A stretch of DNA of 64,000 nt from Phycisphaerales bacterium (lineage in GTDB: Bacteria > Planctomycetota > Phycisphaerae > Phycisphaerales > UBA1924). Each line of letters starts with the position of its first letter. The stretch's first letter is position 1. Of this stretch, positions 33,961 through 43,797 are shown piece after piece. Position numbers and translations under genes: made by a program. The notes under the pieces were generated by a model. The model was not told the origin of the DNA, made no database searches, and saw only the letters and a list, made by a program, of their open reading frames with translations. The stretch lies in assembly GCA_020847175.1 (NCBI GenBank), contig JADLCM010000053.1, positions 1 to 64,000 of the forward strand, read 5' to 3'.

Positions 33961-36900
33961 TCAGCGTCCCGAGGGCCGCTGCTCGCCCGGCTCGGTTTGC
34001 CCGATGATGATGGTGGTGCCGCCTCCCGAGCCGCCCGCGTTCATGGTGTAGTGGGCATCGAGGGCCTTCTCGATGCGGGTGCGGGCGTCGGAGAGGTGGG
34101 CCTTGGTGTAGGCATCCATGCGCGAGCCGTTGTTCTTGAGCGATCCGTCGATGGTTTCGAGGAGGTCGCGCAGGTTCATGGTCGCGAGGTCACCCGCGGC
34201 GTTGCCCGCGCTGCCCGTCGCGGCCCCGAAGGTGAGGTCGATCAGGCGGTTGAGGTGCTCGCGCTGCAGCCCCCGGCGCAGGCTGGAGACCATCGGCTCG
34301 CGGGCGGTGAACTTCTTGGTGCCGGTCTCCGAGAGTTCGCTCCAGATGCTCGCCGAGAGCGTGTCGAAGAGTTCGGGCAGGGTGAAGGCGTCCTGCCCGG
34401 ACGGGACGCGGGACTCGTTGTCGAAGACGCGCTGCAGCGTCTGGGGGTTCATGAGTTGCGTGAGGGCCGAGGCCTGCACGCCCATGATCCGGTCGTGGAC
34501 ATCGAAGGCAGGGTCAGTGAAGATATCCGCCTCGCCGCCGGCGTCCCACCAGCGGTCGGTGGTCATGTGCTGGAGGAGTTCGGGCGTCAGGCCGAAGGCC
34601 TCATCGCGGAAGATGTTCTGGGTGATCCACCCCAGCGCCTCGCGCTGCTTCGCCGGGTCAACGGGGATGATGGGCACGCGCCCGTTGGGGTCGCCCTTCT
34701 TGTCGCGGTTGACGGAGGAGCCGCCGACCCAGCGGGCGATATTGCCCATCTGGCTGGTCTGGAGCCAGAGCGTGATCGCGTAGCCGCGCCGGCTGCGGGC
34801 CCAGCTCTGGCCTTCCTTGACCCAGCTGTCGAGGATCCGCCCGCGCAGCCAGTTGGCCAGGCGCACCTGCTCGGCGGCGTATGCGAAGGGGTCGGAGCCA
34901 AGGTCCCACTGCGTGACCAGCGGGTCCGGGCCCCAGGTGTCTTCATCCGTGCCGTAGGGCAATCCCGGTTCCGCGACGCGAGCCACGATGGGGTCGGTGT
35001 CGCCGAAGGTGTAGCCGTACTCGATGGCCCACATGTCGTACGACCCGATGTCGATCGGGCAGAGATCCCCCTGCACGGTGCCGCTCTCGACGCGGAAGTT
35101 CATGCCGTGGTAGTCCATCACCGAGGCGCTCCAGGACTTGTGGCCCTTGAACTCCTCGCTGTTGAACTGGTCCATGGTCGCGATGCTGGAGGCCTTGAAG
35201 TTGTGACGCAGGCCGAGCGTGTGCCCGACTTCGTGCGCCACCAGGTCAGCCAGCAGCGGGCCGACGTACTCCTCGGGCAGGCCGTCGAGGAGATTCTCCG
35301 GCTCGCCCGCGGGCGCTTCGCCCTCGGCGGCGGGCTCTCCGCCGGTTTCGGGCTCGGCCGCAGGGGGGGTGCCCCCCTGGGCATACCCGAGGCGGGCGCG
35401 GATCTCGGGCGGGAGCTGGTCGATGAGCTGGGGGTTGTCCTTGAGCTGCTTCTTGATGAGTTCGAGCACCTCGGGCGGGATGTCGTCGCCCGTCTCGGGG
35501 CCCGCCGTCGGGGTGGGCTGGGTGTTCGCCTGACGCATCTGGGCCGCGAACTCGTGCATCACCTCGACCTGCATCCGCAGGGCGGCCATCTGCGCCGCCT
35601 TGCCCCGGCCCAGCATGCACAGCCCGTTGAGCTGGCTGGACCGGTTGTTGAGGCCATCGAACGGATCATCGCCGATCGCATCGGTGCCGGCGTTGCCGGC
35701 GGGGTGCCCGCCATAGCGCATCACCCCGCGCGCCGCCCGCTCGCGGAGCATCTGGTCGGCCTCGGCGGGGCTCGCCATGCGCAGGCGCGGATCCCACGAG
35801 GGGTTCTTCTCCAGCCACGCGAGCGTCTCGGGCCCGAAGGTCTGCATCGCGGTTTCCGGCAGCAGCTTGTTCATCAGCACGTACGTGCGGATGAACCCGT
35901 CGGTGAGCACGATGTCCGCGTCAAGAATCTGGCCCGTTTCGGGGTTGACGCGGCTGGGGCCGATCGCCGTGCCCTCGTCGTTGGCGAGCCAGCGGATGAA
36001 GTTGTAGCGCACATCCTCGGGGTCGAGGTCCATGTAGGCGCCGGTCTGGGCGTCCTGGTAGCGCACCTCGATCGCGCCCTCGATGCCCACCTGGCGGAAG
36101 GCCTTGTTCCAGTATTCGATGCCCTGCTTCACCCAGCGCCGGTAGCGCACCGGGGTCGCCGAGTCGATGTAGAACACGATGGGCTGCGAGGGCGGGCTGA
36201 CCTTCAGGCTCGGCTCGCGCTTCTCGAGGTGCCAGCGGTTGATGTAGCGCACCCACACCTGGTCGTCATCGAACGTGCCCAAGTCCTTCCACACCGTCGT
36301 GAAATAGCCCACCCGCTCGTCGGCCTTGCGGGGCTGATACCCGGAGTGCCCCGAAATCTCGCTGATCGAGTAGTGCAGCGTCTTGAGCACGCCGTCGGAC
36401 GCGGGCACTTCGAAGGCGATCTCGATGTTCTGCGGGAATGCCTTGGCCTTGGCGACCGTGGCCAGGTGAGTCTGGAGCCCGTACCCGCTGCCACCGAAAA
36501 ACTCGCCCGCGTTGCCGAGAAGGAAGTCCTTCATGTCGATCACCGGCTGCCCGCTCGGACCGAAGCACACGATGGGCGCCGTCAGCACCACCCGATCGGT
36601 GAAGAGCCGCTGGACCCCCTGCTGGCTCTCGGGGTCGCCCTGCGAGCGGACCGCGATCTGCGGCGCCATGAGCGCGAGGGTCCGGTCGTACTGCTTCCAA
36701 TAGCAGTAGAGGTCGCTCACCTGCAGGCCCGCGTACGACTCGCCCCCGGCCACCGTGGTCGCGATGAACTGGCGCCGGCCCTGGTAGCCCTGCGGGAGCT
36801 CCGCGAGCATCCCTCCGTCCTTGTCGCGTACCCACACGTTGTAGAAGCTCATGCCGTCGGTCGTGGAAACGACCTGGCGGTAGCCTTCGCTGACACTCTC

Positions 36901-37119
36901 AAATGGGGGAAACTCCTCGTGGCCGGCGTCCCCGCCGCCGCCCATGCCCATCATCATCGCGTGGAGCATCTCCGGTGAAGGTTGCGCGGTGGGCTCGCCC
37001 GCCGGCGCGCCGTTGGGAGGGGCGTCCTGAGGCCCGGCGACCGCGGCAAGGGTCAGCCCCGCGCCCGCAAGAGCGAGCAGGGACATGATGCGAATCCGAC
37101 GTGACTGACTGGGAGACAT
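33961..37119 (-). CDS. Large secreted zinc metalloprotease (metzincin, DUF5117/5118-like)
   Basis: The 1052-residue protein has a signal peptide (about 1-29) and starts at ATG 37119 with AAAGGAGTG upstream. The catalytic motif HEVGHTLGLRH (629-639: ligands His629, His633, His639, base Glu630) and a Met-turn SVMDYHGM (Met668) mark a metzincin. The flanking N-terminal ~450 residues and C-terminal ~300 residues resemble the zinc-dependent proteases with DUF5117 and DUF5118 domains. A Pro/Glu/Gly-rich insertion sits just before the zinc motif (about 570-620). It is likely an extracytoplasmic protease of unknown substrate. It is transcribed alone, convergent with leuS. Confidence 0.88.
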   Translation of the reverse strand: MSPSQSRRIRIMSLLALAGAGLTLAAVAGPQDAPPNGAPAGEPTAQPSPEMLHAMMMGMGGGGDAGHEEFPPFESVSEGYRQVVSTTDGMSFYNVWVRDKDGGMLAELPQGYQGRRQFIATTVAGGESYAGLQVSDLYCYWKQYDRTLALMAPQIAVRSQGDPESQQGVQRLFTDRVVLTAPIVCFGPSGQPVIDMKDFLLGNAGEFFGGSGYGLQTHLATVAKAKAFPQNIEIAFEVPASDGVLKTLHYSISEISGHSGYQPRKADERVGYFTTVWKDLGTFDDDQVWVRYINRWHLEKREPSLKVSPPSQPIVFYIDSATPVRYRRWVKQGIEYWNKAFRQVGIEGAIEVRYQDAQTGAYMDLDPEDVRYNFIRWLANDEGTAIGPSRVNPETGQILDADIVLTDGFIRTYVLMNKLLPETAMQTFGPETLAWLEKNPSWDPRLRMASPAEADQMLRERAARGVMRYGGHPAGNAGTDAIGDDPFDGLNNRSSQLNGLCMLGRGKAAQMAALRMQVEVMHEFAAQMRQANTQPTPTAGPETGDDIPPEVLELIKKQLKDNPQLIDQLPPEIRARLGYAQGGTPPAAEPETGGEPAAEGEAPAGEPENLLDGLPEEYVGPLLADLVAHEVGHTLGLRHNFKASSIATMDQFNSEEFKGHKSWSASVMDYHGMNFRVESGTVQGDLCPIDIGSYDMWAIEYGYTFGDTDPIVARVAEPGLPYGTDEDTWGPDPLVTQWDLGSDPFAYAAEQVRLANWLRGRILDSWVKEGQSWARSRRGYAITLWLQTSQMGNIARWVGGSSVNRDKKGDPNGRVPIIPVDPAKQREALGWITQNIFRDEAFGLTPELLQHMTTDRWWDAGGEADIFTDPAFDVHDRIMGVQASALTQLMNPQTLQRVFDNESRVPSGQDAFTLPELFDTLSASIWSELSETGTKKFTAREPMVSSLRRGLQREHLNRLIDLTFGAATGSAGNAAGDLATMNLRDLLETIDGSLKNNGSRMDAYTKAHLSDARTRIEKALDAHYTMNAGGSGGGTTIIIGQTEPGEQRPSGR

Positions 37120-37232
37120 GCGTCACTCCTTTGAACATCCGAGCGGGCCGGGGTTTGGCGCCCGCGAGGGGGGACACCCTCTCTCGGACTTTGCTCCTGT
37201 TGAGATTGAGACATCCGTTTCCGCTTCCGTGC

Positions 37233-37259
37233 CTGCCCGGGGCACCCGGCTCCGGGCAG
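37233..37259. terminator. Hairpin upstream of the metzincin, downstream of the UbiA-type gene
   Basis: CTGCCCGG (37233-37240) and CCGGGCAG (37252-37259) pair around an 11-base loop, 60 bases after the end of the UbiA-family gene on the minus strand. No U-run follows, so a terminator is only possible. The metzincin promoter must lie in the same 200-base gap. Confidence 0.3.
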
Positions 37260-37319
37260 TTCCTGCGCGAAAGTGTACCGCGCGCGGGCGACCCGCAATT
37301 CTTCATTTCTGTGCTGTCA

Positions 37320-38297
37320 TTACCCTTCCGCCCCCGCCGCGAAGGCGATGAGCGTGAGCGCCGCGAAGAGCACCGCGGCGATCTGGAAGGGCCGGTCGCC
37401 GGTCGCCAGTTCGGTGGGGTCGTCGAAGTCGCCCTTTTCCACCAGCACGATGCAGCGGAGCAGCGCGAAGGTTGCGGGGATGGTGGTGAACCAGAGCAGG
37501 TTGAACCCGCCGGAGGCCGCGAAGTCATCCCGCGTCTGGACGTACCCGGCGTAGGTCACGAGCGTCGCAACCGCGGACATCACAACCATCATCCGCAGCA
37601 GGTGGTCGGTGTAGACACTCTGGACCGCGCGCGCCCCATCCGCAGCGTCTCCCAGCGTCCGGCGCTCACCCAGGCGCTTCCCGAAGGCCAGGAACATCGC
37701 CAGGAAAAGCGTGGAGTTGAGCAGCCAGGTGCTGGGCGCGACGCTCGCTGCGGCGCACCCGGCAAGCACTCGGATCACAAAGCCCATGCTCAGGCTCATC
37801 ACGTCGAGGATGACCTCATGTTTGAGGCGCAGGGTGTAGGCCCAGACGTTCACGGCATAAGCGAGCACGCAGGCTCCCAGCCACAGGGTCGCCGTGCCCC
37901 CGGCGCCCACCCAGGTGAGCCCGAGCGAACAGGTCGAGAGGGCGAAGAGCAGCAAGGCGAATCGCCACGCACGCGAGGGCGATACCTCGTCGCTGGCGAT
38001 GGGGCGCCGGCGTTTGCGGGGGTGCATCCGGTCTGCCGGGGCGTCGCGCAGGTCGTTCAGCACGTATCCGGCGCTGGAGGCAAACCCAAGCGCAAGAAAT
38101 GCGCCAGCCACGGCAACCCAAGAGACCGGCTCGCCGTCCACCCGGGCGTAGAGAGGCCCGACCAGCACGAACGCACCCTTGGCCCACTGGGTCGGGCGGG
38201 CGAGTCGGACCAGGGGTTTCCAGCCGGCGGGCAGGCGCTGGATCTCGGTCTGAGGCAGCGGCGCGGGGGCGGCGGCGCCCTCGGGAGCAGCGCTCAC
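37320..38297 (-). CDS. UbiA-family decaprenyl-phosphate phosphoribosyltransferase-like protein
   Basis: UbiA-superfamily membrane enzymes of this type attach phosphoribose from PRPP to a polyprenyl phosphate, the first step toward polyprenyl-phosphate arabinose donors. I start it at GTG 38297, which overlaps the upstream stop as GTGA; a longer start at 38336 lies inside the upstream gene. In 325 residues, the motif LNDLRDAPAD (80-89) and HPRKRRRP (92-99) match the NDxxDxxxD-x2-HPxKxxRP signature of decaprenyl-phosphate phosphoribose synthases rather than UbiA of ubiquinone synthesis. About eight to nine membrane spans follow. Function beyond the family is inferred; the rest of an arabinose pathway is not seen here. 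Confidence 0.82.
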   Translation of the reverse strand: MSAAPEGAAAPAPLPQTEIQRLPAGWKPLVRLARPTQWAKGAFVLVGPLYARVDGEPVSWVAVAGAFLALGFASSAGYVLNDLRDAPADRMHPRKRRRPIASDEVSPSRAWRFALLLFALSTCSLGLTWVGAGGTATLWLGACVLAYAVNVWAYTLRLKHEVILDVMSLSMGFVIRVLAGCAAASVAPSTWLLNSTLFLAMFLAFGKRLGERRTLGDAADGARAVQSVYTDHLLRMMVVMSAVATLVTYAGYVQTRDDFAASGGFNLLWFTTIPATFALLRCIVLVEKGDFDDPTELATGDRPFQIAAVLFAALTLIAFAAGAEG

Positions 38298-40249
38298 GGG
38301 CGCTGCGGGTGGCTCATGTCCCGGATCTCCTGCCATCGCACCGCCTGTTCAAGGGATTCCCGGTCGCCCTGATCGGCGACACCATCACCCGTGACATCGA
38401 CCGGGGTGCGATGCCAACTGTACAGGTCCTCAACGTCTACCCGAGCGTCACGGTTCACATCAAAGCCCCGGATTGGAGCCAGAATCGCGGGCGTGAGCAG
38501 GTCGATGGCGCTCGCTGTGACAAAGCGGCCCACACCGCCGGGGAGTCCGACCAGCCGCACCCCGGAACAGGGGGTGACTTCGGCGAAGCGGAACTCAATG
38601 AACTGGAAGGGCTGTTCGGCGGAGAGGGGTTCCGACCATGTTCCGCCCGCGGCCGACCACACCCCGCCGACGAGCACCTCAACCCGAAGCGTTTCGAACC
38701 ACCCACCTTCGGGGTAGTGGTCGCCTTCGATGAAGATCACCGAGTCTGTCGGGTGTTCTCCGGGGAGGACGAGAGTGAGCGCGATCTCGTCGCCCGCAGG
38801 GAGCGAGGCGTTCTCGGTGGAGTAGAACCGCCGGTCGCCGTCCGCCAGCACATCGCGTCCGGAGGCGTCGAGGTGAAAGCCGGAGGCGAAGGCGTCCGGC
38901 GAACGTACGCCGCGCCCCGACGGAGCCTGCGAAGCAACCGACGAAGCGCCGGTGGGGGTGAGTCCCGTCCGAATTGCGTTGAGAGTCACGCTCCGCGCAT
39001 CGAGCCTGGACCCGGGGTTGAGGTCTGGGGAGATTGACGCGCCGGGAAGCAGCCAGCCTGTTCCGAACGGATCGACGATGCCCCCGGCGCGGGCGACGCT
39101 CTGGTCAATCAGCGGAAGCATGCGCGAAGCGAGGAGCGTGAACGTGTCTTCGGCGCCGGGATCATCCGGCAGGTAGTCGTGCATCGCGTCGCGCGTGCGG
39201 GATATCCAGTAGCGATCTGAGATCGACACCCCCGGGAAGGCTTCGGCGAGGATGGCGGGCCCGTAGACCAGTCCGAGAAGGCCCCCCATCGTCGCGGTGC
39301 CGTTGTCGGCATCCCAGCCCGAGAGCGTGCCGATGCGGATGGTGCGGGCGAGATCGCCCTGTCCGTAGAGCAGGCAGAGCACACCCGTGCCGAGGTTGAC
39401 GCTGGATTCAGTCCAGCCCCGGTACTTAAAGCCGTAGAGGGCGTCGTCGCGCTGATAGCGCTCGTAGAGGTGGTCGCGGGTGAGTTCCCAGTTATCAAGG
39501 TCGGGATTGGCGAGGTAGTCGTCTACGACGAAGGTGACGACATCGCGCGCCTTGGAGGTCGCCGGAAGGAGCAGGGCGGCGCGCTGCACCAGGTCGAGGA
39601 GCGCGGCGGGCCGCGGAGCCTGCCGGTCCACGGTCGCCGCCAGGGCATAGAGCGCAACGTGAAACTGCGCGGCGTGGGCCGCGTGGCCGCGCGCGGTAAT
39701 GCTGATGGGCAGGTCGGCGATGTCCAGGGCGACGCCGGGCAGCCCCGGCGCCAGGGCACCGAAGATCTCGGTGGTGAGCTGGGCGTCGATGTGAAGCCAG
39801 TAGCGGTTGGCGCTGGCGAGGCCCGTGCCCGGGGGGCGAACGCCGCGATCCATCAGGTCGCGGGCTTCGGCGTTGGAGACCCAGATGAATCGGTTGACGT
39901 GATCGGTCCAAGCCTGTCGCCAGGCGCCGGGCGATGGCAGGATGCCGTCGTGCGTGAGGAGGCTGAGGGCGACGTACTCGATGTCGGAATCGTCATCGGC
40001 GCCCCAGGGGTCCTGGAAGACGTACTCGAGCACGCCGCGCCCGAGATCGGTGCCCCAGTCGGCATCGGTGGGGAAGGGCGGGTTGATGCGCTGGCCTTCG
40101 CCGCGGATTCCGGTCCAGTTGGCGATGCAGAGAGCCTGCCACATGGCGTGGAGGCGGGACTCGTAGTCGGCGCGGTCGAGCGCGACCTGGGACCGGGCAA
40201 GGCCGGCACAGGCGAGGAGGGCGGCAGCGCAGCAGGCGGCGGAATGCAT
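38294..40249 (-). CDS. Secreted ADP-ribosylglycohydrolase-fold protein with dockerin-like C-terminus
   Basis: The protein begins with a signal peptide (MHSAACCAAALLACAGLARS); a GTG at 40261 would add four residues. In 651 residues, the centre contains the ADP-ribosylglycohydrolase signature GWDADNGTATMGGLLGLVYG (311-330) together with IEYVALSLLTHDG earlier, which are the Mg-binding Asp regions of that fold. The next part (about 480-610) is beta-rich, like a carbohydrate- or ligand-binding module. The end has two Asp-rich loops, DVNRDARVDVEDL and DVTGDGVADQGD, of dockerin/EF-hand type. Secretion is unusual for this fold, so the substrate is probably not intracellular ADP-ribosyl protein. Its stop overlaps the phosphoribosyltransferase gene, so the two are coupled. 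Confidence 0.78.
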   Translation of the reverse strand: MHSAACCAAALLACAGLARSQVALDRADYESRLHAMWQALCIANWTGIRGEGQRINPPFPTDADWGTDLGRGVLEYVFQDPWGADDDSDIEYVALSLLTHDGILPSPGAWRQAWTDHVNRFIWVSNAEARDLMDRGVRPPGTGLASANRYWLHIDAQLTTEIFGALAPGLPGVALDIADLPISITARGHAAHAAQFHVALYALAATVDRQAPRPAALLDLVQRAALLLPATSKARDVVTFVVDDYLANPDLDNWELTRDHLYERYQRDDALYGFKYRGWTESSVNLGTGVLCLLYGQGDLARTIRIGTLSGWDADNGTATMGGLLGLVYGPAILAEAFPGVSISDRYWISRTRDAMHDYLPDDPGAEDTFTLLASRMLPLIDQSVARAGGIVDPFGTGWLLPGASISPDLNPGSRLDARSVTLNAIRTGLTPTGASSVASQAPSGRGVRSPDAFASGFHLDASGRDVLADGDRRFYSTENASLPAGDEIALTLVLPGEHPTDSVIFIEGDHYPEGGWFETLRVEVLVGGVWSAAGGTWSEPLSAEQPFQFIEFRFAEVTPCSGVRLVGLPGGVGRFVTASAIDLLTPAILAPIRGFDVNRDARVDVEDLYSWHRTPVDVTGDGVADQGDRESLEQAVRWQEIRDMSHPQRP

Positions 40250-40261
40250 GGGTATAGACAC

Positions 40262-40630
40262 GTTGCGGGCGCGGACGGGCCCGCCTCCATGCTACCAGCA
40301 CAATGCTCCGAAGCGCAACGAATCGACGCGACCAGGTGTTTCGGAGGGTGGTCCGAGTTCCTAGTCCTGCCGGAGTGCCCGTCAGGGTGCCCGTGGTCCG
40401 CGAAGCGCGACCGCGGTTTTGCGCTTGATCGGCTTGGTGTTGAACCGACGGTTGTCGTGTCGGGGGTCAAGGGCGAAAGAGGCCGCAGTCGCGCGTCCGA
40501 GCACGCGGACTGCGGGCACTCGGAGGGAACCCGGAGGAGGTGCGAAGGGGAGCCGCAGTCGCGCCGCGGGGCAGGCGGACTGCGGGCACCCGGAGGATGG
40601 CGGGCACTTGGGGGGTGGCGGGGCGGGGGG
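40262..40630. other. Intergenic region with a REP-like repeat pair
   Basis: The 369 bases between tnaA's stop and the secreted ADP-ribosylglycohydrolase-like gene hold no gene I can support. They contain the repeat pair listed at 40482-40596 and a short inverted pair AAGCGC/GCGCTT near 40403-40425. The upstream signals of the minus-strand gene at 40249 must also be here. Confidence 0.6.
40482..40596. repeat. Two REP-like palindromic units, 70-base period
   Basis: Units 40482-40526 and 40552-40596 match at 39 of 45 positions. Each has arms CCGCAGTC and GACTGCGG that can pair into a hairpin, so the differences fall mainly in the loop. The units are distinct in sequence from the hairpin inside leuS. 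Their place just past the end of tnaA suggests a role in mRNA 3'-end stability, or simply a mobile palindrome. Confidence 0.75.
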
Positions 40631-42028
40631 TCAGATTTCGGCGAAGCGGGCCGTGAAATGGCGGAGCACGTCGGGGGCTTCGACGATCCGCATGCCGCGC
40701 AGAGAGTGCCGGCGTGCGAAGAGTTCGGCGCAGGCCTCGGCGACGTAGTCGTAGTGGCTCTGGGTGTATGCGCGGCGCGGCAGGGCGAGGCGGACGAGTT
40801 CGAGCGCGGGGGGAGAGGCGGGCCTCGGCCCGGCCATGACGCTGCCGATTTCGCAGGCGCGGATGCCCGCGATGCGGTAGAGCCCGCAGACGACGGCCTG
40901 GCCGGGGAACTCGGCGCGCGGGATGTGCGGGCAGAAGTGCCCGGCGTCGATGTAGATGGCGTGCCCGCCCGGGGGCTCGATGATGCGGAGGCCCGAGGCG
41001 ATGAGTTTCTCGCCGAGGTACTCGACGCTGCGGATGCGGTAGGAGAGGTAATCCTCTTCCATCACCTCGCGGTACCCCTGGGCCATCGCCTCGAGGTCGC
41101 GTCCGGCAAGCCCGCCGTAGGTGACGAAACCTTCGGTGAGGATCAGCAGGTTGCACGCGCGTTGGAAGAGAGCGGCGTCGCGGATGAGGAGCAGGCCGCC
41201 GATGTTCACGAGCCCGTCCTTCTTGGCGGAGATGGTGGCGCCGTCGGCGAGGTCGAACATCGCGCGGGTAACCTGTCGCACGCTCATCGCGTGCATCCCG
41301 GGTTCGCGCGCCTTGATGAACCAGGCGTTCTCGGCGAAGCGGCAGGCATCGATGAAGAGCGGAAGCCTGTGGCGATCACAGACGGCCTTCACCTCGCGGA
41401 GATTGCCGAGGCTGACGGGCTGGCCGCCGCTGGTGTTGTTGGTGAGCGTCATCATCACGAGGGGGATGTTCTCGCGGCCCTCTCGCTCGATGAGCCGTTC
41501 GAGGGCGGGCACATCCATGTTGCCCTTGAAGGGGTGGCGCGATGTCGGAGAGGCGGCCTCGGGGATGGGGAGATTGACGGCCTTGGCGCCGCTGTGCTCG
41601 ATGTTGGCGCGGGTCGTGTCAAAGTGGGCGTTGTTGGGCACGACCTTGCCGGGGCCACCGACGAGTTCGAAGAGGATTCGTTCGCTCGCGCGCCCCTGGT
41701 GGGTGGGCAGCACGTTGTCGAAGCCGGTGAGGTCGCGCATCGTGTCGCGCAGGCGCCAGAACGACTCGCTGCCGGCGTAACTCTCGTCACCCCGCATGAT
41801 GCCTGCCCACTGCTCGCTGCTCATGGCGCTCGCGCCCGAGTCGGTGAGCAGGTCGATGAGCACCTGCGAGGCGTGGAGAAGGAACGGGTTGAACGATGCC
41901 TCGCGGAGGAGGCGTTCGCGCTCGTCGGCGGTCGTCATGCGAACCGGCTCGACGGACTTGATGCGGAAGGGCTCGATGATGGTGCGAAGGGTCGGCGGCT
42001 CGAAGGGGCCGCGATTCTGGATAGGCAT
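40631..42028 (-). CDS. tnaA: Tryptophanase (beta-eliminating lyase family)
   Basis: Tryptophanase splits tryptophan into indole, pyruvate and ammonia using PLP. The 465 residues begin with EPFRIKSVEPV and contain DLLTDSGASAMSSEQWAG, THQGR (109-113) and the PLP lysine in SAKKDGLVNIGG (Lys270, same number as in E. coli TnaA). Near the C-terminus AGIRACEIGS carries Ile where tyrosine phenol-lyase has its specificity Arg (ME-R-G), which favours tryptophanase. The N-terminus is otherwise close to both enzymes. A perfect TATAAT five bases before the ATG suggests a leaderless mRNA. No tryptophan permease is next to it. Confidence 0.9.
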   Translation of the reverse strand: MPIQNRGPFEPPTLRTIIEPFRIKSVEPVRMTTADERERLLREASFNPFLLHASQVLIDLLTDSGASAMSSEQWAGIMRGDESYAGSESFWRLRDTMRDLTGFDNVLPTHQGRASERILFELVGGPGKVVPNNAHFDTTRANIEHSGAKAVNLPIPEAASPTSRHPFKGNMDVPALERLIEREGRENIPLVMMTLTNNTSGGQPVSLGNLREVKAVCDRHRLPLFIDACRFAENAWFIKAREPGMHAMSVRQVTRAMFDLADGATISAKKDGLVNIGGLLLIRDAALFQRACNLLILTEGFVTYGGLAGRDLEAMAQGYREVMEEDYLSYRIRSVEYLGEKLIASGLRIIEPPGGHAIYIDAGHFCPHIPRAEFPGQAVVCGLYRIAGIRACEIGSVMAGPRPASPPALELVRLALPRRAYTQSHYDYVAEACAELFARRHSLRGMRIVEAPDVLRHFTARFAEI

Positions 42029-42033
42029 GGCCG

Positions 42034-42039
42034 ATTATA
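42034..42039 (-). promoter_or_regulatory. Consensus -10 for a leaderless tnaA transcript
   Basis: A perfect TATAAT lies five bases upstream of the tnaA ATG, so transcription would start at or next to the start codon. No recognisable -35 is found 16-18 bases upstream and there is no ribosome binding site. Confidence 0.6.
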
Positions 42040-42089
42040 GAGTGTGTTCGTCGGGCGGAGCCGGGTCGCGGCGCGTGCTCGGGCGCGCC

Positions 42090-42569
42090 TCAGCGACCTG
42101 TCGCGTCGCCGACGACCACGAGGCCGATGAGTTGAGCGGGGCCTTCGCCCGGCGGGAGTTCGAGCTGAGCGAGCGCGAGGCGGTCGGGGGCCTCGGTGGC
42201 CCAGAAGCCGCCTGCCCTGAAGGCTTCGCCGTACTGGTCCTTGAACTCGGAGAGGTGGATGCGCGTGCGGGCGCCGGGGGGCAGAGCTTCCAACTCGCGG
42301 GCGTACCACATGTTGAGCCAGAGGGTTCCCGGGCCGAGCGTGGAGGCGGTGCTGTTGGTGATGTCGATGGTGGTGCCGCGCCGGTAAACCTGCACGTCGA
42401 GGGTCTCGCCCTGGCGCATCCGGGGATAAGGGCGGTTTTCAACGAGCGTCCTGGGTCCGCCCGAGGCGCACCCGGAGCTGAACCCGAGGGCCAGAATGCA
42501 CGCCGACGCGACCCCCGGCAGCCACGAGCGAGTGCGGAGGGGGAGCGGGAGGGGGGAGTGGTGGCGCAT
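42090..42569 (-). CDS. Small lipoprotein of unknown function
   Basis: ATG 42569 with GAGAGGA upstream gives 159 residues. A longer open frame upstream is not coding, as the MoxR gene lies on the other strand there. The N-terminal ~30 residues are a signal peptide with a lipobox (FSSGC) and Cys at about 33. The mature part is beta-prone with RPYPRMRQGETLDVQVYRR, followed by mixed charged and hydrophobic strands. I recognise no domain. It is transcribed toward tnaA on the same strand with a 61-base gap, and divergent from the MoxR gene. Confidence 0.65.
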   Translation of the reverse strand: MRHHSPLPLPLRTRSWLPGVASACILALGFSSGCASGGPRTLVENRPYPRMRQGETLDVQVYRRGTTIDITNSTASTLGPGTLWLNMWYARELEALPPGARTRIHLSEFKDQYGEAFRAGGFWATEAPDRLALAQLELPPGEGPAQLIGLVVVGDATGR

Positions 42570-42677
42570 GCATGATCCTCTCACCTTCGGCGCCCCGGGG
42601 CAAGCCGAGGAGTTGGAAAGTCGCGGCGGGGCGGTGCCGGGCCGGTACCATGTCCCGGCCCCTGTGAAAGGACCGGC

Positions 42678-43742
<1,065 letters not shown>

Positions 43743-43766
43743 GGCCGCCGGTTGAGGGGTTTCCTG

Positions 43767-43772
43767 TATACT
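43767..43772 (+). promoter_or_regulatory. Candidate -10 for the Rrf2 regulator
   Basis: TATACT lies 26 bases before the ATG at 43798 in an otherwise GC-rich gap after the MoxR gene. AGGAG in the leader would serve as the ribosome binding site. No -35 is evident. Self-regulation by the Rrf2 protein here is plausible but unproven. Confidence 0.4.
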
Positions 43773-43797
43773 CCCCCCGCCAAGGCAGGAGCGACGC

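Noticed and set aside
33997..36978. Nearly 1000-codon open frame on the plus strand opposite the metzincin gene
   Set aside because: It is a GC-skew shadow; the minus strand encodes a signal peptide, HEVGHTLGLRH and a Met-turn, with a good ribosome binding site.
40631..42028. Tyrosine phenol-lyase instead of tryptophanase
   Set aside because: The specificity region reads ACEIGS, with Ile where tyrosine phenol-lyase has Arg. The N-terminus resembles both, so the active-site difference decides.
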